Shown here piece after piece: positions 25,667 to 33,332 of a stretch of 54,536 bases of DNA. Positions within the stretch are counted from its first letter, which is position 1. Each line of letters begins with the position of its first letter. The notes beneath the pieces were generated by a model. That model worked only from the letters and a program-made list of their open reading frames with translations, did not search any database and was not told the origin of the DNA. This DNA comes from Rheinheimera sp. (GTDB taxonomy: Bacteria > Pseudomonadota > Gammaproteobacteria > Enterobacterales > Alteromonadaceae). Both the position numbers and the translations under genes were made by a program. The DNA is taken from contig DMYW01000007.1 in assembly GCA_003482455.1 (NCBI GenBank), forward strand, positions 3,204 to 57,739, given 5' to 3'.

Positions 25667-25756
25667 AGGTCGCCCTCCATGTCCGCAGTGTACACAGAGT
25701 CGGGACCCGTATCAGCCAGAAACGGCACTAATTCCTATGCAGGACTTGTGGAACAG

Positions 25757-25799
25757 GGCGGTGAACGGCGCTGGTATCAAGAAGCGCCATGTCACCGCC
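25757..25799. repeat. Strong two-part hairpin downstream of the calcium-motif gene
   Basis: Outer arms GGCGGTGA/TCACCGCC and inner arms GGCGCT/AGCGCC are separated by a small asymmetric loop, with a 10-base apex. It begins seven bases after the stop of the minus-strand gene at 25807. No T-run follows, so it may protect the 3' end or be a Rho-assisted terminator. Confidence 0.5.
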
Positions 25800-25806
25800 T
25801 CAGTGA

Positions 25807-26880
25807 TTAGACGGTAAAGTCAACTTGTTGCAACAAGCCCACTTGCCGATTGGTGGTCAATGCAACGCCGCTGCGAGTAAGGCGTGCTTGCAGCTGCTGT
25901 TGCTGGTAATAATCAAATTGTGTCGACGCCGATGTCACGCTCAGCGCGCCAATTTGTAAGTCAGACATAGTGCGTAGTCCCTGTTCCGGTTGCCATGCGT
26001 ACAGCTGATGAAAGGCGCGGTCGGCTGCATCAATAAAGCCATTGCCGTCATCATCGAGTTGCGCTAACTCGGCAAACCCTTGACCGGAATTGGGACCAAA
26101 CAATTCGCTGCCGTCATCCGCTTTGCCATTTTGGTTTTTGTCATGCACTAAATAATATTGAGCACCACTTAATTTATCTAAGCGCCCTGGCGTGTCGGCT
26201 GACATGGCAAAGTTCAGCCATTGTCCGGTTGCCCGAAAACTGCCGTCTAGCGACAACACGAGCGGGTCTTTCACTTCAGCAGCGCGTTGTAGCACAAAGT
26301 TGAATTCACTTTCGACGTGGGCAAATTGAAAGTCCCATTGCATGCTGGTGCCATCGCTAAGCGACACTTCGCCAGTAAACGAAGCACTGAGCTGTTGATA
26401 GCGATAATTGACCAGCACTTGATCGGCGGCTGGGCGCGATGAAGGTGGTGTCGAGTCCTGCCCGTTGCTTGCAGTTGGGCCATCGTCTTGCACTTGGTGA
26501 CATAAGGCAGTTAAATCAGATTGTTCAGAACTTAACCATTCAGTTAGTTTGCCAGACACTAATTGCTCAAGTATTTTCTTCACCTGGCCGATAGTGTGTA
26601 AGGCGCTGAATTGTTTGCAGTCTTCTTCATTTTCTTCAGTGTCTGACGTAGACTGGTTTTGCGTCTTGTCAGTTTTTGGCGCTTCCGGTAGCTGCAATTT
26701 ATTCGTCGTGGCTGTCGGAGCTTGCGATAAGGTCGTACGTGGTGGAAGCACGCTGCTCAGGGTGGTTGCCTGAGACGTGTGATTCACAAGCTGTTGCGCA
26801 GATAGCGCATCAAAGCGACCTTGATACTGTGTTTGTTGTTGTGACACTTGGATTTGTTGTCGGGCACCGATGATTTGCAT
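25807..26880 (-). CDS. Hypothetical protein with calcium-binding (EF-hand-like) motifs
   Basis: A 357-residue protein I cannot assign to a characterised family. There is no signal peptide. Residues 1-75 are Gln/Thr-rich and probably disordered. A middle helical part (about 85-130) is followed by a beta-rich region, then two Asp-rich loops of EF-hand/dockerin character (DKNQNGKADDGSELFG near 250 and DDDGNGFIDAAD near 280). Similar proteins occur widely in aquatic gammaproteobacteria as hypothetical proteins. I start at the second ATG (26880), since GAGGAG touches the first ATG but is six bases from the second. A long hairpin follows the stop. Confidence 0.7.
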   Translation of the reverse strand: MQIIGARQQIQVSQQQTQYQGRFDALSAQQLVNHTSQATTLSSVLPPRTTLSQAPTATTNKLQLPEAPKTDKTQNQSTSDTEENEEDCKQFSALHTIGQVKKILEQLVSGKLTEWLSSEQSDLTALCHQVQDDGPTASNGQDSTPPSSRPAADQVLVNYRYQQLSASFTGEVSLSDGTSMQWDFQFAHVESEFNFVLQRAAEVKDPLVLSLDGSFRATGQWLNFAMSADTPGRLDKLSGAQYYLVHDKNQNGKADDGSELFGPNSGQGFAELAQLDDDGNGFIDAADRAFHQLYAWQPEQGLRTMSDLQIGALSVTSASTQFDYYQQQQLQARLTRSGVALTTNRQVGLLQQVDFTV

Positions 26881-26955
26881 AGCCATCTCCTCGTAGGACT
26901 GGTTTCCCGTATAGGCTATCGGTGACTGTTGCTGAAACTTTAGGCGGATTAGCAG

Positions 26956-27309
26956 ATGTTAGAAGAATTTTTCCGACAGTTGAGTATCGACCCAGAAAGT
27001 ATCACGTTTGAGCAATCGATTGCATTGATCGATGCCTTGTATGACTTCAGTCCGACGGCGTTTCGTAACGGTGAACAATTTAACGAGGCAGGTCAAAACA
27101 ACGGCGCTTGTAAGATCCTCGCTTTTGCCCATTTGCATCAATTGTCAGAGCCGCAAACATTGCAATTGTTTGGGCATTATTATCGCGAAGATGTGTTGCC
27201 GAATCCGGTTGGGCAAGATCACGGTAACATCCGTAATTTTATGCGCACAGGGTGGGATGGCATCGTGTTTGAAAAAGATGCGTTGGTAGGCAAACCGGGC
27301 GTTGAGTGA
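26956..27309 (+). CDS. HopJ-type family protein
   Basis: A 117-residue soluble protein of the HopJ family, first described as a Pseudomonas type III effector but common in bacteria with no such secretion system. The family core is clear: DALYDFSPTAFRNGEQFNEAGQNNGACKI and GQDHGNIRNFMRTGW as shorter blocks around residues 27-53 and 86-101. No secretion genes lie nearby, so an intracellular housekeeping role is more likely than export. The ribosome site is weak. The gene stands alone with a terminator behind it. Confidence 0.85.
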   Translation: MLEEFFRQLSIDPESITFEQSIALIDALYDFSPTAFRNGEQFNEAGQNNGACKILAFAHLHQLSEPQTLQLFGHYYREDVLPNPVGQDHGNIRNFMRTGWDGIVFEKDALVGKPGVE

Positions 27310-27312
27310 ATT

Positions 27313-27343
27313 AAAAAAAACCGGCAACTAGCCGGTTTTTTTA
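27313..27343. terminator. Bidirectional intrinsic terminator
   Basis: An AAAACCGGC/GCCGGTTTT stem with an AACTA loop and long A- and T-runs. It serves HopJ (plus) and the response regulator (minus), which converge here. Confidence 0.88.
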
Positions 27344-27364
27344 TGGGGATTTGGTGGACGATGT

Positions 27365-27760
27365 TTAATGTGTCAACGAGACAACTTTGGGTTTTTGACA
27401 CTTTGCCAGCACGGATTCAATTTTCTTGGCAGAAAATGGTTTAGCGATAAAACCACAAGCGCCCGCTAGGATGCTTTGTTGCACATTTTCTACTGTGCTA
27501 TGCGCTGTCATAATGACGATGTTGGCATTGGGATTCATTTCTTTCAGCTCGCGCAACAATGACTTGCCGTCACAATCCGGCAATTCAATGTCTAAAAACA
27601 CTACATCTTGGTGCTGTTTGCTGTAGCTGCTGATACCTAAAGTGCCGTTGGATGCTTCACTCACACGGGTAATGCCAAGAACCATCAAGGTTTGACGTAA
27701 GTATTCGCGAACGGAGGCGACGTCATCAATGATCAGTACTGAACAATCTGGGGCTTTCAT
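27365..27760 (-). CDS. Single-domain response regulator (CheY-like)
   Basis: A 131-residue receiver domain with no output domain. The phosphorylation site is Asp57 (VVFLDIELP), with the acidic pair Asp12/Asp13, Thr85 (IMTAHS) and Lys107 (IAKPF) all in place, so it should accept phosphate. AAGGA lies seven bases before the ATG at 27760. No kinase is adjacent; the nearest is in the cassette 3 kb away. Stand-alone receivers act through protein partners. Two palindromes lie about 105-135 bases upstream of the start. Confidence 0.9.
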   Translation of the reverse strand: MKAPDCSVLIIDDVASVREYLRQTLMVLGITRVSEASNGTLGISSYSKQHQDVVFLDIELPDCDGKSLLRELKEMNPNANIVIMTAHSTVENVQQSILAGACGFIAKPFSAKKIESVLAKCQKPKVVSLTH

Positions 27761-28101
27761 GAACACATCCTTTGTTTGTTGGCCACAACCACTTCGACCG
27801 AACTACGGTTTTACACAATTTACGACAGAAGCAAATGCTGCTTGTCACTAAGTTGTAGACGTAGTGCACTGTCAGTGCAAGGCGTTTTGCCTTGAAGGGC
27901 GCGATGTTAGCAGAAAATTTAAGCAATCACACTTAAATTTCAATGGCTTAAATTAGAGTGCCTGCATAAAAAAAATAGGAAAAATTAGCATGATTCTGAT
28001 TGATTGCCCCAGCAGAAGCGCTGTAACAGCGGAAATTCTGCGTAAGATTGGCGGCTTTTGCGCGTTTTGTGCGCAGTCAGTTCATTGGGTTGGTATTTTT
28101 A
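27761..28101. other. Intergenic region between response regulator and tRNA-Trp promoter
   Basis: About 340 bases without a convincing gene. It holds the upstream region of the minus-strand response regulator with two adjacent palindromes (27865-27894), an AT-rich stretch around 27920-27990, and then the approach to the tRNA promoter. An open frame that runs on into the tRNA is not credible. Confidence 0.6.
27865..27894. repeat. Two adjacent palindromes upstream of the response regulator
   Basis: TGCACTG-T-CAGTGCA (27865-27879) is a perfect operator-like palindrome. It touches CAAGGC-GTTTT-GCCTTG (27878-27894), a 6-bp hairpin. Both lie 105-135 bases upstream of the response-regulator start and could bind a regulator or form a leader structure. 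Confidence 0.45.
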
Positions 28102-28102
28102 C

Positions 28103-28130
28103 TTTACCTTTGCCGCTTGCTTTGTATAAT
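28103..28130 (+). promoter_or_regulatory. Sigma-70 promoter for tRNA-Trp
   Basis: A perfect TATAAT (28125-28130) lies 15 bases before the tRNA 5' end, with TTTACC (28103-28108) 16 bases upstream. The downstream GAGGCC stretch is GC-rich, as in stringently controlled stable-RNA promoters. Confidence 0.75.
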
Positions 28131-28145
28131 GAGGCCTCATTCGTT

Positions 28146-28222
28146 AGGGGCATAGTTCCAATTGGTAGAACAGCGGTCTCCAAAACCGATGGTTGGGGGT
28201 TCGAATCCCTCTGCCCCTGCCA
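28146..28222 (+). tRNA. tRNA-Trp (anticodon CCA)
   Basis: A 77-nt tRNA with encoded CCA. The acceptor arms AGGGGCA/TGCCCCT pair fully, the D stem is GTTC/GAAC, the anticodon loop is CTCCAAA (anticodon CCA), and the T loop is TTCGAAT. The outermost anticodon-stem pair appears to be G-A, unlike the G-C pairing in E. coli. No terminator separates it from the holD-like gene 15 bases downstream. Confidence 0.96.
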
Positions 28223-28237
28223 ATTCCTAGGTTGACC

Positions 28238-28573
28238 ATGACACATTCAGCGGCTCAACAAGTTTTATTAAGACGTCTAGGTATAGCAACACTGCAATTG
28301 CATCCGCAATTTGGCAGTGTTTTTGCTTTGCCAAATACCACAGTAACCGCAGTTGTACCTGTCGCAGCTACAGACGTAGAAGCTCTTGCCGACGGTACTT
28401 TGCTAAACGATTTGCAACAGGCACTGCGCTGTTTAGACTGTAAATTACAGCCGATGACTCACAGCAATATCACGCAAGTATCTGTAACAGAAGAGTATTT
28501 ACTGGTTCCTATACCGTTAAATGCCGCCGCTAAACGCCAACTTTGGCAGTTATTAAGCTCACTGGACCATTGA
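28238..28573 (+). CDS. holD: DNA polymerase III psi subunit-like protein
   Basis: A 111-residue protein. HolD ties the clamp loader to the chi subunit and thus to single-strand-binding protein. Similarity is weak, as always for this fast-evolving subunit, but the N-terminal LLRRLGIATLQLHP pattern and the C-terminal KRQLWQLLSSLDH match the family's helix ends. The strongest support is order: holD directly before rimI is conserved across gammaproteobacteria. The ATG at 28238 follows TAGG by five bases and lies only 15 bases after the tRNA-Trp CCA end. Its TGA overlaps the rimI ATG by one base. Confidence 0.65.
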   Translation: MTHSAAQQVLLRRLGIATLQLHPQFGSVFALPNTTVTAVVPVAATDVEALADGTLLNDLQQALRCLDCKLQPMTHSNITQVSVTEEYLLVPIPLNAAAKRQLWQLLSSLDH

Positions 28574-29034
28574 TGATTCATTTACGCCCTGCCGTCGCTG
28601 CCGATATCTCGGCCATGTTAGCTATTGAACAAGCCGCAACCAGTCATCCTTGGACGCGCAACTTGTTTGAAAGCAGCTTCGGTGAGCGTTATTTCAATAC
28701 GGTCGCGGTCAGCACCGACTCCGCGGGCATCGAAGAAATCGCTGGATTTTATATTGGCGAATACATAGCTGGTGAAGCTAGTTTGTTTGATATAGCCGTG
28801 CACCCGAAGTTTCAGGGGCAGGGTATAGGTCAGCTCCTCGTGGATGAATTCCTAGCTCAAGGCGAAGCACGCGGTGCGAGTTATTTTTTTCTCGAAGTAC
28901 GAGAGTCAAATCAGAGCGCTATTCGGTTGTATGAGCGCAGCGGCTTCTGCCAGTGTGGTCGCCGCCCACGTTACTACCCGACGGCTACTGGTACTGAAGA
29001 CGCGCTGTTGTATGCGTTGTCATATCAAAACTAG
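28573..29034 (+). CDS. rimI: Ribosomal protein S18-alanine N-acetyltransferase
   Basis: A GNAT enzyme that acetylates the N-terminal alanine of ribosomal protein S18. The 153-residue protein has the acetyl-CoA loop QGQGIGQ at about residues 77-83, followed by LLVDEFLAQ, and the typical RimI C-terminal part (LEVRESNQSAIRLYERSGF, then RRPRYYP). It is coupled to the holD-like gene by a TGATG overlap. Its end lies 11 bases from the end of the convergent signalling cassette. Confidence 0.93.
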   Translation: MIHLRPAVAADISAMLAIEQAATSHPWTRNLFESSFGERYFNTVAVSTDSAGIEEIAGFYIGEYIAGEASLFDIAVHPKFQGQGIGQLLVDEFLAQGEARGASYFFLEVRESNQSAIRLYERSGFCQCGRRPRYYPTATGTEDALLYALSYQN

Positions 29035-29045
29035 TTGCCTGCAGT

Positions 29046-30398
29046 CTATTCATCGGGAGTGATCAGCGCTTTATCCAACTCCGCTTGGCTGAGTTCAACT
29101 TTCACCGCGTCATGGGTCGGGCTGTGCACCAGAATCAATAATGGTGGATCTAAATCGCGACCGATAGTCTGGATTTCTTTGACACTTTGCGCGGTAAATA
29201 CATGGCCCTCTGGTAACAACATCTGTTTATTGTTGTCAAACAACGCAAATTTCAACACCATGCCGGGCGCTAACTGGCGCAGCGCAATACTTTGTTTTGG
29301 GTCTGCCTGCAGTGCTGAACCGACATGAAACGCTATTTTTCGCAGCTCTCGTAGAATATCAGGGTCATACAACTTTTTCGCCTGTTCGTTCATCCGTTGA
29401 AACGCATCAGCTGGGGTGATGTTCTCAGCACTGCGACGTCCCATTAACCATGCCCAATAATCGCGTGCAACCGCCAAAATACGAGCGCCGATTGGAATAT
29501 TCGCAGCAAGCAAATGTTCAGGAAAACCCGAGCCGCTGTAAGCTTCATATTGGTGATAGATCATCAAAGCGACGGGCTGCAAACCTTTGGAAGAGGCTAA
29601 CAATTGTTTGCTGTGGCTGACGTGTTGCAAAAAGTCTTTATGTTCAAGCGGATGCATCGGAGTAAAAGCTTTAGCCAATACGTCAGCAGGCAACCTTACA
29701 TAGCCAAGTTCATGTAATAAACCTGCTTGACCACAAAATTCGATATCGGATTTACTCAGTTTTAAGCGAGTGGCAAGGTTCAAACATAAATCACTGACGT
29801 TTTGAGCAAACCCCGCTTGGTAACCAGGTAAACTTCCGAGCATATCGAACATAATTTTTAAGCAATTTGCCTGCTCCTGGCGCATTTGCATCAAGCTTGC
29901 ACGTAATTGAGCTGTGCGTTGATTCACTTGTTCTTCTAACTTTAATCCGATAGATTTCAACTGCTTATTGGCAATGATTAGTTGTTGCTGCAATTGTTTG
30001 TTTTGGCGCTGTAAGCGCACTTGCTCTAGACCATCTTGCACGCAGATTTTGAGTTCTTCGTTGCTCCAAGGTTTTTGTAAATAACGCTGGATTTTGCCTT
30101 GGTTAATTGCTGCCATCAGCGAATTAATGTCGGCATATCCAGATAATAAGATCCGGTAACTGTGTGGGTAGTTCTGTGCCACCTGTTCGAGTAATTCTGC
30201 CCCTGTCATATTCGGCATCTTCATATCCGAGACAATCACATCAACGGGCAATTGCGCCATAATTTCGAGAGCCTTTGCGCCCGAATCGGCAAGCACCAAT
30301 TCCCATGAAGGTGACATGAGCGCTCGTTGCAAAGATTTTAGAATGTTGACTTCATCATCGACGCATAAAACTCGGGGAAGTTGTTTTGGTTCGGCCAT
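29046..30398 (-). CDS. Response regulator with degenerate HD-GYP output domain
   Basis: A 450-residue protein. Residues 8-120 are a receiver with Asp58 (IVSDMKMP) and Lys109 intact. A coiled coil (about 125-175) leads to an HD-GYP-type domain (about 180-335) and a C-terminal extension of about 100 residues. The HD dyad is His229-Glu230 (LLHELG instead of LLHDIG) and the HHExxDGxGYP motif is altered: the region reads QYEAYSGSGFP at 283-293. Several metal ligands are therefore lost, so c-di-GMP hydrolysis is doubtful; a binding or scaffold role is more likely. AGGAA precedes the ATG. It is the last gene of the five-gene cassette. Confidence 0.85.
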   Translation of the reverse strand: MAEPKQLPRVLCVDDEVNILKSLQRALMSPSWELVLADSGAKALEIMAQLPVDVIVSDMKMPNMTGAELLEQVAQNYPHSYRILLSGYADINSLMAAINQGKIQRYLQKPWSNEELKICVQDGLEQVRLQRQNKQLQQQLIIANKQLKSIGLKLEEQVNQRTAQLRASLMQMRQEQANCLKIMFDMLGSLPGYQAGFAQNVSDLCLNLATRLKLSKSDIEFCGQAGLLHELGYVRLPADVLAKAFTPMHPLEHKDFLQHVSHSKQLLASSKGLQPVALMIYHQYEAYSGSGFPEHLLAANIPIGARILAVARDYWAWLMGRRSAENITPADAFQRMNEQAKKLYDPDILRELRKIAFHVGSALQADPKQSIALRQLAPGMVLKFALFDNNKQMLLPEGHVFTAQSVKEIQTIGRDLDPPLLILVHSPTHDAVKVELSQAELDKALITPDE

Positions 30399-30416
30399 GC
30401 GGTTCCTGCTATTGGA

Positions 30417-30653
30417 TTATGAATCGGAATGCAATGCTGCTTTGAGCATAGACCTTGGTTGCTTGTTTTGCCCAAGCTCCGGATTTTGCGCGTAAATTTC
30501 TAGCTGCACATCTCTGTTGGCAGCCAAACGCCGCAGTCGTACCAAGGATTGCTCCGTGATCATTTGGCGTTTGGGCAAAAACAGAATGTGCTGCAGCACT
30601 TTGAGGATGGTTTTTTCGTCGTCAGCGACTAATTGATGCCTAATGTCCATCAT
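30417..30653 (-). CDS. Small unknown protein in the signalling cassette
   Basis: A 78-residue, mildly basic, mostly helical soluble protein with no recognised domain. Its ATG overlaps the kinase gene's stop by four bases (ATGA), with GGGGTG upstream, and its end lies 18 bases before the next gene. This tight placement argues that it is a true gene made together with the kinase and the HD-GYP-like regulator. A role as adaptor or anti-kinase is possible but unproven. Confidence 0.6.
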   Translation of the reverse strand: MMDIRHQLVADDEKTILKVLQHILFLPKRQMITEQSLVRLRRLAANRDVQLEIYAQNPELGQNKQPRSMLKAALHSDS

Positions 30654-31984
30654 AGCACCCCGTGTTGCGATGCAGCAGCCAGCGAGGCTTCGTCTTGTTG
30701 CACTTCCAATTCAGAACGACGCGGCAACTCGATGATAAAACAGGTGCCGACCCCAGGCGTGCTCTCGACGTTGATTGAGCCTTTATGCCTGCGAATAATG
30801 GTGTATGACAAAGACAAGCCAAGGCCAGTACCTTGCCCGACCGGTTTGGTGGTAAAAAATGGCTCAAAGATCCGCTTCATATGTTCCGGTGCAATCCCTT
30901 TACCTGAATCACGGATTTTGACAACCATTTTTTGCTCGTCAAAAGCTACGTCGATTTCGATGCGGCCAAAACTATCCATCGCTTGCGCTGCATTGACTAA
31001 CAAGTTCATAAACACTTGATTCAGTTGCATCGGCTGGCAATACAAGGCCGGCAAATCAGCGGCGTAATGCCTAACCACTTCTGCTTTGTATTTCAACTCG
31101 TTGTTAATCACTCGCAGTGTACTTTCAATGCCAGAAGTGATATCGGCAGCAGACCATTCTTTGCTGTCGACGTGCGAAAACTCTTTCAAGCTTTTGACGA
31201 TCGCCATCACTCGCTCTGCTCCGTCCAACGATTCGTTGAGCAGATCTGGGCAATCGGCGAGGACCATAGCTAACTGGTTACGTTGTACATAATCAGCTTT
31301 TAACTGATGCAAAGTTGGCTGAGGCACTTTGTCGACAATTTTGCTGAGTAAATCAACGTACTTAAGCATTCTGCTCAGATAGTCTTGTAAGGATTGTAAA
31401 TTCGAGAATATAAAACCAACCGGATTATTGATCTCATGGGCAACACCTGCGGCCAATTGACCAATGGCGGCCATTTTTTCGCTTTGTAGTAACTGGTTAT
31501 GTGCTTCTTCAAGTTTGTTGATCAGCACTTGTTGTTGTTGCTTTTCCGCTTCAAGTTGTTGGGTTAGTCGGGTCAATTGTTGATGATAGCTGGCCGTGAC
31601 AGTCATGTCATAGACAGTAATACAAACTCGGTCTACCGCATTGTCAGTGTTGAAAATGGGATAGATTTCAACGTTTTGATACATCTGACATTCTTCGCCG
31701 GTAATAGGGCGGCTGCTTTTGAATTGAAACACGACCGGTCTTTGTTCCCAGTACGAAAAGCTGGCATTTTTAAGCACAAACACGCTTTGTAATTTGCGTT
31801 TTAAAAACGTTGCTTGATCTGGGAATAACTCAAGGAGCGATTTGCCTTCGACGTCCGCCATTGGCATTTGCAGACGGTCGGCAAAAAAATTGTTCCAATA
31901 CACAAGGTTATAGCCTGAATCGACAATACAAACCCCGATAGCCAATTGACTAACGACGTCTTCAAATAGTTGTTGTCGATCCAT
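30650..31984 (-). CDS. PAS-domain sensor histidine kinase
   Basis: A 444-residue soluble kinase with no membrane segment. A PAS domain covers about residues 8-125 (GVCIVDSGYNLVYWN is typical), a coiled coil about 133-170, a HisKA-type dimerisation domain with phospho-acceptor His183 (GVAHEINNP), and an HATPase domain with the N box (NLLVNAAQAM), G1 (DSGKGI) and G2 (GTGLGLSL). It is expected to phosphorylate the receivers at 32611-32976 and 29046-30398. It begins 45 bases after the CheC-like gene. The ligand or redox state sensed by PAS is unknown. Confidence 0.92.
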   Translation of the reverse strand: MDRQQLFEDVVSQLAIGVCIVDSGYNLVYWNNFFADRLQMPMADVEGKSLLELFPDQATFLKRKLQSVFVLKNASFSYWEQRPVVFQFKSSRPITGEECQMYQNVEIYPIFNTDNAVDRVCITVYDMTVTASYHQQLTRLTQQLEAEKQQQQVLINKLEEAHNQLLQSEKMAAIGQLAAGVAHEINNPVGFIFSNLQSLQDYLSRMLKYVDLLSKIVDKVPQPTLHQLKADYVQRNQLAMVLADCPDLLNESLDGAERVMAIVKSLKEFSHVDSKEWSAADITSGIESTLRVINNELKYKAEVVRHYAADLPALYCQPMQLNQVFMNLLVNAAQAMDSFGRIEIDVAFDEQKMVVKIRDSGKGIAPEHMKRIFEPFFTTKPVGQGTGLGLSLSYTIIRRHKGSINVESTPGVGTCFIIELPRRSELEVQQDEASLAAASQHGVL

Positions 31985-32029
31985 ATGGCCTCCTACGTAG
32001 CGCTGCTACTGCCAACGGTGTTACTTGTA

Positions 32030-32614
32030 TTAGTCCAGCATTTCATTCAGCTTGCCCGCCAACACTGCGATAGATGCTTCATCGAGGCAAATCACCACAC
32101 GTGAAGAGAAGCTGATGTGTTCCAACGCAAACAAGATTTCCAGCAATAGGGCATGGTGCCAGTTGTAGCTGCTATGCAGTTGTTGCTCTGGCTCAAACAA
32201 GGAGGGGGCAGCTAGGTGTAAGCGACTGCCAAGCTGATCGACCATCCCTTTGAGACAGGCTCCTGCCAAGATGTTTGTTAATTCCAGTACCAGCTCATTG
32301 ACACTGTTCGCATCCATTGGCTGGTCATAACTCATCGCTTCGCCGAGTTCTTTGCAGCCCTCGTCGCTGATCACTGAGATCACTTCGCCATGCATATCCC
32401 CCAAAAAAGACTGACGAGCAAAATGGTGGGGAGAGGCTGCGTGGTAAAAACTCTGCAGACCATCTGGTGTCGTCATACTAATTTTCGGGATCGACAAAAT
32501 GACCCGTATATTAATCAACTGTGCCAGCGCATTGGCCGCTTGCCCCATCGAGATATTCATAATCTCTTGCAGAGCATCTCGTTGTAATTCATTTATTAAC
32601 AAATGATTGTTCAT
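32030..32614 (-). CDS. CheC-like receiver phosphatase
   Basis: A 194-residue cytoplasmic protein with two copies of the CheC/CheX active-site signature ExxN: Glu17/Asn20 (LQEIMNISMG) and Glu111/Asn114 (LELTNILAG). Such proteins remove phosphate from CheY-type receivers. Both sites look intact, as in CheC rather than the single-site CheX. The gene overlaps the upstream CheY-like gene by four bases (ATGA), which makes that receiver its natural substrate. No chemotaxis core genes (cheA, cheW, mcp) lie in the window, so it probably serves this local phosphorelay. Confidence 0.85.
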   Translation of the reverse strand: MNNHLLINELQRDALQEIMNISMGQAANALAQLINIRVILSIPKISMTTPDGLQSFYHAASPHHFARQSFLGDMHGEVISVISDEGCKELGEAMSYDQPMDANSVNELVLELTNILAGACLKGMVDQLGSRLHLAAPSLFEPEQQLHSSYNWHHALLLEILFALEHISFSSRVVICLDEASIAVLAGKLNEMLD

Positions 32615-32976
32615 AACAAGCCTACCTCAGCGAGCGCAGCGCGGAGTTGCGAAGGATCGAGTGGTTTTTGCAAGAACTTAAAGGCGCCGAGCTTGTACAC
32701 TCGTTCGACGGCCAGCGGCTGAATGTCTGCACTGATGACAATCACAATGGTGTTGGCATTTTGCTTTTGTAACGCCTCCAACACGCCAAAGCCATCGAGT
32801 ACCGGCATTTGTAAATCCAAAAACAGCAATTCGGCTTTCCCTGCATTGACGGCAGCTAAAGCTTCGACGCCATTGCAAGCTTCGGTGATATCCGCCACTA
32901 AATCAGTGGGTACAGCCTTTCGGACGTTTTTCCGAGAAAGCAACGAGTCGTCGGCAATAGTCACTGCGAGCGACAT
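32611..32976 (-). CDS. CheY-like response regulator heading the signalling cassette
   Basis: A 121-residue stand-alone receiver. The acidic pair Asp9/Asp10, the phospho-acceptor Asp54 (LLFLDLQMP), Ser82 in place of the usual Thr/Ser (VISAD) and Lys104 (LQKP) are all present. GGGAGG lies seven bases before the ATG. It is the first of five genes and overlaps the CheC-like phosphatase, suggesting its phosphorylation is set by the balance of that phosphatase and the downstream kinase. Confidence 0.9.
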   Translation of the reverse strand: MSLAVTIADDSLLSRKNVRKAVPTDLVADITEACNGVEALAAVNAGKAELLFLDLQMPVLDGFGVLEALQKQNANTIVIVISADIQPLAVERVYKLGAFKFLQKPLDPSQLRAALAEVGLL

Positions 32977-33276
32977 ATGGACCTCCCTTCATCGGGTTCT
33001 TCAAGCTACATTGCTTCAACCATAGCTGCGAAAACTGGCATCTGCACTGACAGGTGTGCGCATTTGCAATTTTTCATCAATCTATCTACCTGATCTTGAC
33101 TCTTGTGGCGCAAGTGTCTCATCTGTCCTTTATTTAAACGTAGACACTGTGCTTCTGCTCGTCAAGTTTGTGGTGTTAGCGCATTTGTCGTATCTAGCTG
33201 TTTACTGACTCAGTATCTAACATCGGCATATGCCTGCAGCGGGGGCGGATTTTTCCGTGTAAGCTTTGGCGTAGCC
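32977..33276. other. Intergenic region between signalling cassette and prfC
   Basis: About 300 bases without a gene-like frame. It must hold the promoter of the minus-strand cassette, but I see no convincing sigma-70, sigma-54 or sigma-28 match there. The right end leads into the extended -10 promoter of prfC. Confidence 0.5.
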
Positions 33277-33285
33277 TGCTATAAT
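33277..33285 (+). promoter_or_regulatory. Extended -10 promoter of prfC
   Basis: TGCTATAAT, a perfect extended -10 element, lies 48 bases before the prfC start. No good -35 is seen, which extended -10 promoters tolerate. Confidence 0.6.
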
Positions 33286-33332
33286 CTGCGCCATTTTTTT
33301 CGTCTTTAAACCACAGCAGGATTTCGTCAGGC

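Noticed and set aside
26956..27309. HopJ as evidence for a type III secretion effector
   Set aside because: The family is common in bacteria without type III secretion, and no secretion genes or pathogenicity-island signs are present.
27990..28235. Open frame running into tRNA-Trp
   Set aside because: It overlaps the promoter and the whole tRNA and has no ribosome site; not a gene.
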